From contig CAZAAC010000037.1 in assembly GCA_964483155.1 (NCBI GenBank), forward strand, positions 1 through 25,581: a stretch of DNA of 25,581 bases, in the 5' to 3' direction. Source of the DNA: JAAYYM01 sp964483155. Lineage in GTDB: Bacteria; Bacillota; Clostridia; Lachnospirales; Lachnospiraceae. This document shows positions 1 through 8,249 of this stretch, one piece after another; position 1 is the stretch's first letter, and each line of letters begins with the position of its first letter. The notes beneath the pieces were generated by a model, which searched no databases, had not been told where the DNA came from, and was given only the letters and a program-made list of their open reading frames with translations. Position numbers and translations under genes: made by a program.

Positions 1-39
1 TTACAGGTAAATCCACGAATCTACAATTGTGAGGTCACT

Positions 40-456
40 TCATATTGTCTCCATTACAATTGCCTGATTTATCGAAAAATCAACTCCTACTATTTTATAA
101 TAAGTACTGGCATCAAATTGCCCTTCATTTTCTGCTTTCTCAAAATAGTTTAGATTTCCCGTCACTTTTACAAAGGCACCATATTTAATTTTTTTTGCTC
201 CCTCAATATCATTTAAATATACAATTGTATTATAAGTTTGATTTGTTTCTCCGACTATTTCTGAGATGACTGATTTCTTAAGATAAATGGCATATTTCCC
301 ATTTTTGCATTCTTTCCGATAAACCTGACCTGATATACTAATATGTTCTCCGTCTTTCACTGTCGATGCAGACTCTGGCGGGGGCAAGATGTGTAATACA
401 ATATAAATTATAACGACAAATGCCAGGCTAATCAGACACATTGGCCTTTTTAGCAT
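40..456 (-). pseudogene. comEC: ComEC/Rec2 amino-terminal fragment (DUF4131-like), truncated
   Basis: ComEC is the inner-membrane channel for DNA uptake and is normally some 600-800 residues. Only 138 residues are present. They include a first membrane segment (about residues 7-24), an OB-like DUF4131 region with the typical 'ISGQVYRKE' and 'VKVTGNL' strands, and the 'GQFDASTYYKIVGVDF' motif found near this point in the family. The frame then stops with TGA; a second in-frame stop lies at the window edge, and the 12 codons between do not look like ComEC. The Competence and metallo-beta-lactamase domains are missing. The start is ATG at 456 with an AAAGGA site upstream. It is the last gene of the comEA-led unit, 41 bases after the GerMN gene. 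Family identity rests on the N-terminal pattern and the neighbours. It could instead be a short stand-alone DUF4131 protein; the gene order favours a broken comEC. Confidence 0.7.
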
Positions 457-497
457 ATAAATTCCTTTCTTCTATAATATGTGTGATTCATACTCTT

Positions 498-1415
498 CTA
501 TTTACTTACCAGTTCCAAATTTCTTTCAAATACAGTTGTTAATGCAATACGATCTCCAAAATTAACTTCAGAATCACCCTCTACTGATATTTGAACTTTA
601 TTAATATTTGGCAATTCTGTTAATGAATTGACTAAAGAATATACAATTACCTCTTCAGAAACAGGATAACTAATTACAAGAAATTCTTTACTCAAATTTA
701 TATAACAAATACCATCTTTTGCTGTAACTCCTAGTATTTTCGTGTCAGGCGATATCGTCGGATAAGCGTCTTCTCCTTTTGGCCCCGCAATGATATTTTC
801 GGCAACTAGTTTTTCCATAGAAATATTACTACTATATGCAACTGTTTCCATGGTAGACACTAAGCCCTCACCTTCTTCATCGGCAAAATATAATTGCAGA
901 TTCGTTTTTTCATATGTATTGATTTCTTTACCTGTATTATCAATAAAATTAGCTGCCGTCATCACGCCTATTGGTTGCTTGTTTGAGTCTAACAATGGCT
1001 CACCATTTACACGAAAAGAAACACAGTCCACACCTTCAATCTGCGTCATTGTACGTACAATTGCAGCTCTGCATAAAACTTCTTTCGCTTTTTCTGCATC
1101 ATTATATTTTTCATCAAAATCAATAACCAGCTGCCCCTCGTCTAAATAATAGTCCAACAAATTAACTTTACTATCTATCGGTTTCTTTAGTTCAGTATTA
1201 GCAGGATCTGTCTCAAGCACAGACAAGAATTCCAGTACCAATTCTTCAATCGTATCGCTCTCCGCATCGTATGCTTCTGCCACTACTTTCGTTTCACTCT
1301 TATTAATGTAATACGCATAATACTTCGATACTGTCTCATCGCTTGATGCCTGACTACAGCCAGCCGTAAAAAACAATATAATCAATACTATTATAATCGT
1401 TTCAATTCTTTTCAT
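498..1415 (-). CDS. GerMN-domain lipoprotein
   Basis: This is a predicted surface lipoprotein of 305 residues. After a basic MKRIE start it has a hydrophobic segment ending in T-A-G-C, with Cys20 as the lipidated residue. Two GerMN-like repeats follow, about residues 35-145 and 165-285. Each has a 'YYL/LYF' strand, a helix with 'LV..FL' or 'LVAENIIAGP', and a 'G.CYINLS' or 'LVIDFDEKY' strand, as in Bacillus GerM. The frame can be opened 21 bases further upstream at a GTG, but GGAAGG lies 9 bases before the ATG at 1415, so that ATG is chosen. It follows the histidine kinase gene directly, so all three genes should be co-transcribed. The RR-HK-GerMN order resembles actinobacterial MtrA-MtrB-LpqB, where LpqB is a GerMN lipoprotein that modulates the kinase; a similar role here is inference. 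Confidence 0.85.
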   Translation of the reverse strand: MKRIETIIIVLIILFFTAGCSQASSDETVSKYYAYYINKSETKVVAEAYDAESDTIEELVLEFLSVLETDPANTELKKPIDSKVNLLDYYLDEGQLVIDFDEKYNDAEKAKEVLCRAAIVRTMTQIEGVDCVSFRVNGEPLLDSNKQPIGVMTAANFIDNTGKEINTYEKTNLQLYFADEEGEGLVSTMETVAYSSNISMEKLVAENIIAGPKGEDAYPTISPDTKILGVTAKDGICYINLSKEFLVISYPVSEEVIVYSLVNSLTELPNINKVQISVEGDSEVNFGDRIALTTVFERNLELVSK

Positions 1416-1438
1416 AATCTGTTTCCTTCCGTTCACAC

Positions 1439-2929
1439 CTATACACCAGCAAAATTGATTGGCTGTTTTACAGTAAATATAGTACCACCTTCTTCTCCAC
1501 TCGCCACCTTTATAGAGCCACGATGCATAAGAATTGCGTTTCTAGTAATAGAAAGACCTAAACCGCTTCCTTCTATTTCTGTTGAATGAGATTTATCTAC
1601 TCTATAGAATCTTTCAAAGATATGCGTACGCTCATCTTCTGGTATTCCAATCCCAGAATCTGCGATTTTCACTGTGAAAAACTGATGGTCTGCATCAAGT
1701 GTCACTTGCACCCAGCCATTCTCTTTATTATACTTTATTGCATTTTCGATTAAATTGGTTAAAGCCAATGTAAACTTAACCTCATCCACTTCTGCTGTAA
1801 CCTCACGCACACTCTCCAATATCAACTCAATATTTTTTTTCTCAGCAATAGGGCGAAGGCGCTTCAATATTGATTCCAACAATTCCTCAATATCAATTGC
1901 TTCAATATTGAGCTTTGCTTCTGTCTTGTCCATTTTAACAAGAGACAGCAAATCATTGATGATATTATTTTCTCGATCTATCTCTCTTGCTATATCCTCC
2001 ATAAACTCCTTATAAAGTTCAGATGGAACATGCTCCTGCTGTAATAATGAATCTGCAAGCACCTTCATTGAGGTGAGAGGCGTCTTTAATTCATGTGATA
2101 CATTGGATACAAATTCCTGTCTGGAGGTGTCAAGCACCTTCATTCTGGCAAGCATCTGATTGAACGCATTCGTAATGGATTCTGTCTCCAAATAGTCTGG
2201 AACAGATATTTCATCCTCCGTAAATCCTTCTTTCACCTTGTTAATAGCATTTATTATTCTGTTAAAAGGACGGAATAAGACCATTGCAAGTATATATGCC
2301 AGGGCAAATATCATGACCGCCATAGCAAACTCCAAAATCAATGCCTTTCCTCCCAATATTTCTATACTGTCTACAATACTGTCTGTTGATACGCTGGTTA
2401 ACATAACCCCAAAAACTTCTTGTGTTTCAGCATCACTGATTGGTACCGTCATTTCAATATATTGGTTATCCTCATCATAATTCGTAATTGCTTCGCCATT
2501 AAAACATTGAATTACCTCTTCGGCTATAATGGTTTTGCCTTCACTAATTGCATAGGTATCCTTAATAATTTTGAAATTATTATCAATAATCAAAATTCGA
2601 CCATCATAAAAATTTGACAGTTGCTCTAATTCACTATTTACTACTTCTGATGAAGTATCCGACAAATAATTGTAAGCAATCAGGTGATTTGCAAGGATTT
2701 TGCATTGACTTTGTACCTCTAATACACGGAGGCTCACTGCTCGTTCTTCATAATTATCTAATATCGCAAAGTGCATAATGGCGCTGGGAATGATACCCAC
2801 CGCCAATATAATCAAAAAAATCCTTAACTTTAAACTACGTAACAGTCTTATTCTACCTAGTCGATTTTTAATTCTTTTAAAAACAATAAACACCTCTGAT
2901 CTGATATTTGAGAAAAAATATTTAAGCAT
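1439..2929 (-). CDS. sensor histidine kinase, WalK/PhoR-like with HAMP domain
   Basis: This 496-residue membrane kinase partners the response regulator just upstream. In order it has TM1 (about 36-56), an extracellular sensor domain of some 140 residues, TM2 (about 198-219), HAMP (about 220-270), a HisKA domain with 'SHELKTPL' (phospho-acceptor His279), and an HATPase domain with N box 'NLIENAIKYN', G1 'DSGIGIP', F box 'FERFYRVDKS' and G2 'GSGLGLSI'. All catalytic boxes are intact. The frame is open to 3022, deep inside the regulator gene. The ATG at 2929 overlaps the regulator stop by 8 bases, a usual translational-coupling arrangement, and gives a normal basic N-terminus. The signal is unknown. 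The sensor domain has the length of a small PAS/Cache-type fold, but no ligand motif is evident. Confidence 0.92.
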   Translation of the reverse strand: MLKYFFSNIRSEVFIVFKRIKNRLGRIRLLRSLKLRIFLIILAVGIIPSAIMHFAILDNYEERAVSLRVLEVQSQCKILANHLIAYNYLSDTSSEVVNSELEQLSNFYDGRILIIDNNFKIIKDTYAISEGKTIIAEEVIQCFNGEAITNYDEDNQYIEMTVPISDAETQEVFGVMLTSVSTDSIVDSIEILGGKALILEFAMAVMIFALAYILAMVLFRPFNRIINAINKVKEGFTEDEISVPDYLETESITNAFNQMLARMKVLDTSRQEFVSNVSHELKTPLTSMKVLADSLLQQEHVPSELYKEFMEDIAREIDRENNIINDLLSLVKMDKTEAKLNIEAIDIEELLESILKRLRPIAEKKNIELILESVREVTAEVDEVKFTLALTNLIENAIKYNKENGWVQVTLDADHQFFTVKIADSGIGIPEDERTHIFERFYRVDKSHSTEIEGSGLGLSITRNAILMHRGSIKVASGEEGGTIFTVKQPINFAGV

Positions 2930-3605
2930 AGTAATACCCAATCCCCCATTTGGTATGTACATACTTTGGCTCACTCGGATTGTCTTCAATCTTCTCACGT
3001 AGTCGCCTAATATGCACATCAACTGTTCTTACATCTCCTGGATAATCAGAACCCCAGACAATTTTCAAAAGACTTTCTCTACTGAAAACTTTATTTGGAT
3101 TTGTAACAAGCAGTTCAAGCACATCAAATTCCTTTGTTGTCAAGTTAATCTCTCTTCCGGCAATATATACTCTTTTACCCTCTAAATCAAGCTTCATATC
3201 TCCTTCTTCTACTATTGAAGGCCTGACTTTATTATCTGGCTTCTTAATGGTACGACGCATAATTGCCTTAATTCTTGCTTTAACTTCAAGAATATTGAAG
3301 GGCTTTGTAATATAGTCATCTGCACCATATTCTAACCCCAGGATTTTATCCATATCTTCACCTTTTGCAGTTAACATAACAATCGGAACAGCTGAAAACT
3401 CTCTGATTTGTTGACAGACTTCAAGTCCAGATAATTTAGGAAGCATTAAATCCAATAATACAATATCATATTGATTACTTCTGGCATATTGAAGTGCTTC
3501 TTCTCCATCATAAGCACAATCAACTTCCATACCGTCCTGCTCAAGGCTAAAACGAATTCCCTTTACAATCAATTTCTCATCATCTACCACTAATACTCTA
3601 CTCAT
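2922..3605 (-). CDS. OmpR/PhoB-family response regulator (WalR/MtrA-like)
   Basis: A full-length (227 aa) DNA-binding regulator. The receiver domain (1-118) has the acidic pair Asp8-Asp9, phospho-acceptor Asp52 in 'LLDLMLP', Thr79 and Lys101 in 'YITKPF'. The winged-helix effector domain (about 130-225) has 'GREINLTTKEFDVLELL', the 'VFSRESLL' helix and the 'RTVDVHIRRLREKIE' recognition helix, and ends 'TKWGIGYYYA'. An AGAGG site precedes the ATG at 3605. It follows comEA by 41 bases and overlaps the kinase gene by 8. The sequence is closest in feel to WalR/PhoP, but the neighbourhood (comEA, GerMN lipoprotein, comEC) is that of the Lachnospiraceae comEA-linked system rather than the walRK-yycHIJ operon, so no symbol is given. 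Confidence 0.94.
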   Translation of the reverse strand: MSRVLVVDDEKLIVKGIRFSLEQDGMEVDCAYDGEEALQYARSNQYDIVLLDLMLPKLSGLEVCQQIREFSAVPIVMLTAKGEDMDKILGLEYGADDYITKPFNILEVKARIKAIMRRTIKKPDNKVRPSIVEEGDMKLDLEGKRVYIAGREINLTTKEFDVLELLVTNPNKVFSRESLLKIVWGSDYPGDVRTVDVHIRRLREKIEDNPSEPKYVHTKWGIGYYYA

Positions 3606-3646
3606 TTTATTCCTCTCATTCTCTGTTTGAGATGTTTCTGCCTCAT

Positions 3647-4327
3647 CTAACGAACAGTAATCGCATTCTTAATCTTAGCAAACATACCTTCTTTAATACC
3701 TTCCACCTTCATAATATCCTCTATCTCGATAAAAACTCCGTTTATCTCTCTATATGAAATAATACTTTTTGCCTTTGACTCTCCCACACCTGATAGTGTC
3801 ATCAATTGCTCCGCAGTTGCTGTATTAATATTGATTAGATTACTAGCATTTTCATTCACTGCTGTGTGTGATATTGCTTTCGCGTTTTCCTCCGCAACAA
3901 AAGCTATTTTTTCTTCCTCTACTTCTTTTGCCGTTGGTACATACACTCGCTGACCATCATATACTATCTCTGCCTGATTCAAATATTCCTCTGCAGCACC
4001 CTCTGCATAACCACCTGCCTGCATAATCGCTTCATAGACACGTGTACTTTCAGGGAATGAATATACACCAGCATTTTGCACTGCTCCGCATACATATACA
4101 AATATTTCTGATTCTTCGATAGGTTCTTCTATAGCGCTTATATTGTCATCCGATATTTGTTCTACTTTTATTTCAATAGCATCGCTCGCTTTTTCTTCCG
4201 CTGTTTCTTCCGCTGCAATCGATTTTAAATCTACAGTCTGCATTACGTTTTTCTGACTGTTTGAGCAGCCTAGACAGCCTGCCAGTAGCATGGATACAAT
4301 CACAAATATTTTTAGATATCTCACCAC
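3647..4327 (-). CDS. comEA: ComEA-like DNA-binding lipoprotein (SLBB + helix-hairpin-helix)
   Basis: ComEA binds incoming double-stranded DNA outside the membrane during transformation. This 226-residue protein has a signal sequence ending in L-A-G-C (Cys18), so it is probably lipid-anchored rather than held by a TM helix. An acidic Glu/Ala-rich linker follows (about 35-75). Next is an SLBB domain (about 76-135) beginning 'FVYVCGAVQNAGVY', with 'VYEAIMQAGG' and 'GQRVYVPT'. The carboxy end has tandem helix-hairpin-helix motifs ('NINTATAEQLMTLSGVGES', then 'VEGIKEGMFAKIKNAI'). The start is GTG at 4327 or the adjacent GTG at 4324; AGGAGG lies 5 and 8 bases before them, so 4324 is equally possible. 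It leads the transcription unit that ends in the comEC fragment. With comEC broken, its role in DNA uptake is doubtful in this strain. Confidence 0.88.
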   Translation of the reverse strand: MVRYLKIFVIVSMLLAGCLGCSNSQKNVMQTVDLKSIAAEETAEEKASDAIEIKVEQISDDNISAIEEPIEESEIFVYVCGAVQNAGVYSFPESTRVYEAIMQAGGYAEGAAEEYLNQAEIVYDGQRVYVPTAKEVEEEKIAFVAEENAKAISHTAVNENASNLININTATAEQLMTLSGVGESKAKSIISYREINGVFIEIEDIMKVEGIKEGMFAKIKNAITVR

Positions 4328-4389
4328 ATAGTCCTCCTATAATCAACAAATCCTTTCGACTATAAGAGCCCCTCTATGCCCGTGTTTCT

Positions 4390-4418
4390 ATTGTATCAAT
4401 TCTTACATTTAATTACAA
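4390..4418 (-). promoter_or_regulatory. sigma-A-type promoter for the comEA unit
   Basis: On the minus strand the -35 is TTGTAA (4413-4418), the spacer is 17 bases and the -10 is TACAAT (4390-4395), preceded by TGA to form an extended -10. It lies about 63 bases before the comEA start codon, in the 109-base gap after the solute-binding protein gene. This suggests that comEA and the genes after it are transcribed independently of the arginine operon. Confidence 0.7.
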
Positions 4419-4436
4419 TGACTATTTTCACTCTTT

Positions 4437-6008
4437 CTATTTCACATCATCATCTGCTCCCGCACTGATGCTTTCCTGTGTTGGAATATGATACCCTATT
4501 TCATCAATCTGGCTACCCATCTGTTTTGATAATGCAAGCAATTCTTCCTCTGGATCACTTCCTGTCCAGACTTTGGTAAACGTAATCTCCAATTGCACCC
4601 AGAAATTACTTGCCTCAATCATTTTAGGTAAAGAAACTGACTTCTGATATTCTAGCATGGTGTTATTAATTTCTTTATTCTCATATTCCACGCCATAACG
4701 GCATGCTATCTTACCCGCGCGGTTATATAAGGTATCCAAATTCTCATACGTTAAGTAATATGCAAAATCATTTGCTTCCTGCTGCCTCTTTGAATAACCA
4801 TTAACAGCAACTACACTAGTCACGGACAAACCTCTGGCCTTTAAATGACTATTTAAATCAGGCAATACTGCCACCCCATACTCATAATCGAATTCATTCC
4901 TAGCCTTTGCCTCTTCAATCTTAGCAATCGCGTCCGTTGTCGCTACAGTAAAAACTGTTTTTCCCTCTATAAATTCTTTCAAAATGGAATCATAATTTAC
5001 TTCCTTAGTATCAATAGAAAAAAACTGGTTTAGGTCTTGATATACCTGCAGACAGTCTACTGTCTCTTGATTATAAACATTAAAATCTGCATTATTATCA
5101 CCGTTTTCGCCACCTACATTAATATAATTACCTACAAAAAAGTAATTATAAAAAATATCAGATACATCCCATTTGAATACATATTCTACTGTTTCAGGCG
5201 CATCATAATTATCAGCAAATGCCAGAATATCATCAATCGTAGACGGAATCATAGTCGACATCTGCTGCAATACTTCATCAGAAAGTGCATATGACTCTTC
5301 CGCAACTCCTTCTTCCGCCGTTTCTATATTATCCCCGTCCGCCTCACTGTCTATCTCATTTGTTGAAACCTCTTCTGCATCAGTTTCTGGTCCGTCTTCA
5401 TTCAATTCCGCCATCGCTGCTTCTGCTTCTTTTAAATCTGCCTCCGTCTCAATGGCTTGCTCTGCGAGATCAGCCATAAATGTCTTGTTATACAGAAAAA
5501 AATTGGTCTCATAATAGAATGGATAAGCCACATAAGTATCATCACATGCTATAGCATGTAGTGCCGTCTGTGGATAGTACTGTGGCATAATCATATCTTC
5601 ATGTCCTTCTATTGGCGCTGCCAAGCCCGCCATTGAAGCCTTCATCAAATTATCATTACTTGTAATATATAAATCTGGAAAGCTTTCATCGTTGACTGCG
5701 GCCCGATTAATCTGCTCCAAATATTCCACTCCTGATACAAGTATCGGCGTTACTTTTATTCCGTACTCTTCATAATAGGAAAGTGCCATACTATTCAGAT
5801 AATCAGAAAGGTCTTCTTCAGCATACCATAGAATAAGTGGCCCATCATTTGCTTTTTCTTCTTTGGTGGTATCCACAACTTCATCCCCTACTAGCATGAG
5901 TCTTGAAATTCTTGACGCCGCACCCGCATCAGACATACTAAAATAAAGCATTCCGCCAAGCAATGCCATGACCATAATTAATGATAGAATTTTTGGTGAC
6001 TGATTCAT
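4437..6008 (-). CDS. extracellular solute-binding protein with acidic insert, membrane-anchored
   Basis: A 523-residue protein of the ABC-type family-1 solute-binding fold. It has a hydrophobic N-terminal segment (about 7-24) without a lipobox Cys, so it is probably held by an uncleaved anchor. The fold starts at 'GPLILWYAEEDLSDYL' (about 56), followed by 'PDLYITSNDNLMKA', 'AYPFYYETNFFLYNK' and, later, 'EFIEGKTVFTVATTD' and 'VAVNGYSKRQQEANDFAYYL', all usual for sugar- or peptide-binding lipoproteins. Residues about 185-240 are a low-complexity Glu/Asp/Ala stretch inserted just after 'LYNKTFMADL'. No permease or ATPase gene is near, so it may be a sensor or scaffold rather than a transporter subunit. 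It follows argD by 38 bases and may share its transcript; there is an AGGGAG site before the ATG at 6008. The ligand cannot be told. Confidence 0.8.
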   Translation of the reverse strand: MNQSPKILSLIMVMALLGGMLYFSMSDAGAASRISRLMLVGDEVVDTTKEEKANDGPLILWYAEEDLSDYLNSMALSYYEEYGIKVTPILVSGVEYLEQINRAAVNDESFPDLYITSNDNLMKASMAGLAAPIEGHEDMIMPQYYPQTALHAIACDDTYVAYPFYYETNFFLYNKTFMADLAEQAIETEADLKEAEAAMAELNEDGPETDAEEVSTNEIDSEADGDNIETAEEGVAEESYALSDEVLQQMSTMIPSTIDDILAFADNYDAPETVEYVFKWDVSDIFYNYFFVGNYINVGGENGDNNADFNVYNQETVDCLQVYQDLNQFFSIDTKEVNYDSILKEFIEGKTVFTVATTDAIAKIEEAKARNEFDYEYGVAVLPDLNSHLKARGLSVTSVVAVNGYSKRQQEANDFAYYLTYENLDTLYNRAGKIACRYGVEYENKEINNTMLEYQKSVSLPKMIEASNFWVQLEITFTKVWTGSDPEEELLALSKQMGSQIDEIGYHIPTQESISAGADDDVK

Positions 6009-6046
6009 AACTATAATTCTCCCTGCAAGCGTTCTAAGCAGCTTTT

Positions 6047-7234
6047 TTACTCTATACTTTTTTCAAGTATTGCAATCATATCGTCAATATTTTCCCTAGT
6101 AATAATAAGTGGTGGTACCAACCGTATGATATTGGGTCCTGCTGTAATGACTAAAAGACCTTTCTCAATTGCCCTGTTCACGATTTCACCAACTGGCTTA
6201 TTAAAAACAATTCCCTGCATAAGTCCCATTCCACGATGTGTTTCAATGCAATCAAACTGCTCTGTTAAATGCTGTAGTTTCTCTTCTAAATAAGGCGTTA
6301 TATCATTTACATGACGAATAATTTCTTCTTCTTCAAAAATATCAAACACCTTACTTACTGCCGTGGTAACGAAAGGGTTGCCTCCATATGTTGAACCATG
6401 ATCCCCTGCAACCAGTGTCTTCTCAGCCACTCTTTTTGTCATTAAAAATGCACCAACCGGCATCCCTCCACCAAGTGCTTTGGCAGCTGTCATAATATCT
6501 GGTTTAATGCCATATTTCTGCCATGCAAACATTTCGCCACAGCGTCCCATGCCACATTGAATTTCATCAAATATTAAGAGAATATCACGTTCTTCACAAA
6601 TCTGCTTTAGTTCTTTCAAAAACTTAGAATCAGCTGGATAAATTCCACCTTCTCCTTGCACCGGCTCTAAAATAATAGCACATGTTCTGTCATTTAGCAA
6701 AGCCTTTACACTTTCAAGATCATTGAACTGTGCATACTTTACCATACCACAAAAAGCCGTAAATGGTGCACGGTATTTTTCATTGCCAGTTACAGATAAT
6801 GCTCCTAATGTCCTTCCATGAAAAGAATTCTCCATGGCAATGATTTCGCTATTGGCAGTTCCCTTCTTTATATATGCATACTTCAAGGCAGCTTTTATAG
6901 CGCCTTCAATCGCTTCAGCCCCACTATTTGTAAAAAAAACGCGATCCATTCTTGCTGCTTTTGTTACTTTCTTAGCTGCCTCTATTAATGGTACACTATA
7001 GTACAGATTAGATATATGTATTAGTTTATCAAGCTGCTCTTTCAGCGCATCACTTAATGCATAATTGCTGTGGCCAAATGCATGTACACCTATGCCCGCC
7101 ATAAAATCCAGATACCTTTTTCCATCGGTATCATAGAGATAAACTCCTTCTCCCTTTTCAAATACAATTTGATACCGATTGTATGTATGAAGCAGTACAT
7201 TTTCTGCTTCATCTATATATTGTTGCTGTGTCAT
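6047..7234 (-). CDS. argD: acetylornithine aminotransferase
   Basis: ArgD converts N-acetylglutamate-5-semialdehyde and glutamate to N-acetylornithine and 2-oxoglutarate, using PLP in the cytoplasm. The 395-residue protein is normal in length. It has 'DFMAGIGVHAFGH', the phosphate-binding 'TNSGAEAIEGAIK', 'FHGRTLGALSVTGN', 'EPVQGEGGI', Asp223 in 'LLIFDEIQCGMGR' (pairs with the pyridine nitrogen) and the Schiff-base Lys252 in 'TAAKALGGGMPVGA'. The frame can be opened to 7321, inside argB, but the ATG at 7234 has GGTGGGAG upstream and begins the conserved region, so it is chosen. It lies 16 bases after argB and is the last arg gene of the operon. Confidence 0.96.
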   Translation of the reverse strand: MTQQQYIDEAENVLLHTYNRYQIVFEKGEGVYLYDTDGKRYLDFMAGIGVHAFGHSNYALSDALKEQLDKLIHISNLYYSVPLIEAAKKVTKAARMDRVFFTNSGAEAIEGAIKAALKYAYIKKGTANSEIIAMENSFHGRTLGALSVTGNEKYRAPFTAFCGMVKYAQFNDLESVKALLNDRTCAIILEPVQGEGGIYPADSKFLKELKQICEERDILLIFDEIQCGMGRCGEMFAWQKYGIKPDIMTAAKALGGGMPVGAFLMTKRVAEKTLVAGDHGSTYGGNPFVTTAVSKVFDIFEEEEIIRHVNDITPYLEEKLQHLTEQFDCIETHRGMGLMQGIVFNKPVGEIVNRAIEKGLLVITAGPNIIRLVPPLIITRENIDDMIAILEKSIE

Positions 7235-7250
7235 ATTGATCTCCCACCTT

Positions 7251-8141
7251 TTATAATAATTCGTCTTTTGCTTCATCAGGAAAAAACATAGTTCCGATAC
7301 CAGTATTTGTAAAAAACTCAACTAATAAACTATGTGGTTTTCTTCCATCCAGAATATGTACCCTTTTAACACCACTCTTTATTGCATCCGTACAGTTATT
7401 AAGTTTTGGTAGCATTCCTCCACCAATATATCCTTTTGTTATTAAATCCTCCACTTCGCTAACAGTCAGTCTGGAAATAAAACTGCTCTTGTCTAATGGA
7501 TCTTTATAGACACCTTCAATATCAGTGAGAAATGCCAATTTATCTGCACTCATAGCCTTTGCAATTGCACAAGCAGCATCATCTGCATTAATATTATAAG
7601 TATTGAATTTATCATCCAAACCTATTGGTGCAACAATTGGAAGAAAATCATTATCCAGCAAATTCTCAAGTATTTTAGTATTCACACCTGTTATTTCGCC
7701 TACAAATCCAATATCTTCTCCTTCAGAATACTTCTTATCAACAGTCAATAATCCACCATCCTTACCGCTGATTCCGACTGCTTTTACACCAAGCTCCTGC
7801 ACCATTGTAACAAGTGACTTATTTACCTTCCCAAGTACCATTTCGGCAATTTCCATAGTTTCTTCATCCGTCACTCGAAGTCCATTGACAAATTTGGGTT
7901 CCATTCCTATTTTACCAACCCAACGACTAATCTCTTTTCCACCGCCATGTACGACAATTGGCTTAAAGCCGACCAGTTTTAAAAGAATAACATCTTTTAT
8001 AACATTTCTTTTTAATTCTTCTTCTGTCATGACACTCCCGCCATATTTTACCACAATGACCTTTCTGTTAAACCTTTGAATATAAGGAAGCGCTTCAATC
8101 AGTACCTCTGCTTTATGTAAATTCTCATTCATATAATCCAT
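7251..8141 (-). CDS. argB: acetylglutamate kinase
   Basis: ArgB phosphorylates N-acetylglutamate with ATP. The 296-residue protein has 'VKYGGSVM' (Lys32 and the glycine turn), 'VVHGGGKEIS', 'FVNGLRVTDEETMEI', 'GISGKDGG', 'NINADDAACAIA' and 'KGYIGGGMLPKL', all family marks of the amino-acid kinase fold. An N-terminal helix of about 20 residues precedes the first strand; that extension is typical of the hexameric, arginine-inhibited form, so feedback control by arginine is likely (inference). AGGAGG lies 8 bases before the ATG at 8141. The 81-base gap between argJ and argB is unusual and contains a partial copy of the argJ 3' end (see the repeat entry). Confidence 0.96.
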   Translation of the reverse strand: MDYMNENLHKAEVLIEALPYIQRFNRKVIVVKYGGSVMTEEELKRNVIKDVILLKLVGFKPIVVHGGGKEISRWVGKIGMEPKFVNGLRVTDEETMEIAEMVLGKVNKSLVTMVQELGVKAVGISGKDGGLLTVDKKYSEGEDIGFVGEITGVNTKILENLLDNDFLPIVAPIGLDDKFNTYNINADDAACAIAKAMSADKLAFLTDIEGVYKDPLDKSSFISRLTVSEVEDLITKGYIGGGMLPKLNNCTDAIKSGVKRVHILDGRKPHSLLVEFFTNTGIGTMFFPDEAKDELL

Positions 8142-8170
8142 CCTGTTTTCCTCCTACTCTCTATCATTCA

Positions 8171-8249
8171 TTAACTTCTATTGTCAGCCTTTATCTTTCG
8201 CCATTATCATTCGCTTCTATGATTAGCTTCTATAGTCTGCATTTATCTT
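8171..8249. repeat. imperfect direct duplication of the argJ 3' end
   Basis: The last 27 bases of argJ including its stop (8223-8249) recur at 8171-8197, 52 bases further along in the argJ-to-argB gap, with 23 of 27 identical. Read in the same phase, the copies encode K-I-N-A-D-Y-R-S-stop and K-I-K-A-D-N-R-S-stop. Similarity seems to extend a little upstream (ATGAT motif). A third short ATAGAAG unit lies between them on the minus strand. This looks like an old local duplication. Confidence 0.75.

Noticed and set aside
1..42. Possible mobile-element or group II intron end at the comEC break
   Set aside because: No intron 5' consensus or recognisable terminal repeat can be identified in 42 bases; kept only as a question about the truncation.
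7603..8079. 158-codon open frame on the plus strand
   Set aside because: It lies wholly opposite argB, has a Ser/Pro/Thr-rich low-complexity translation and no ribosome site; it is a shadow of the argB codons.
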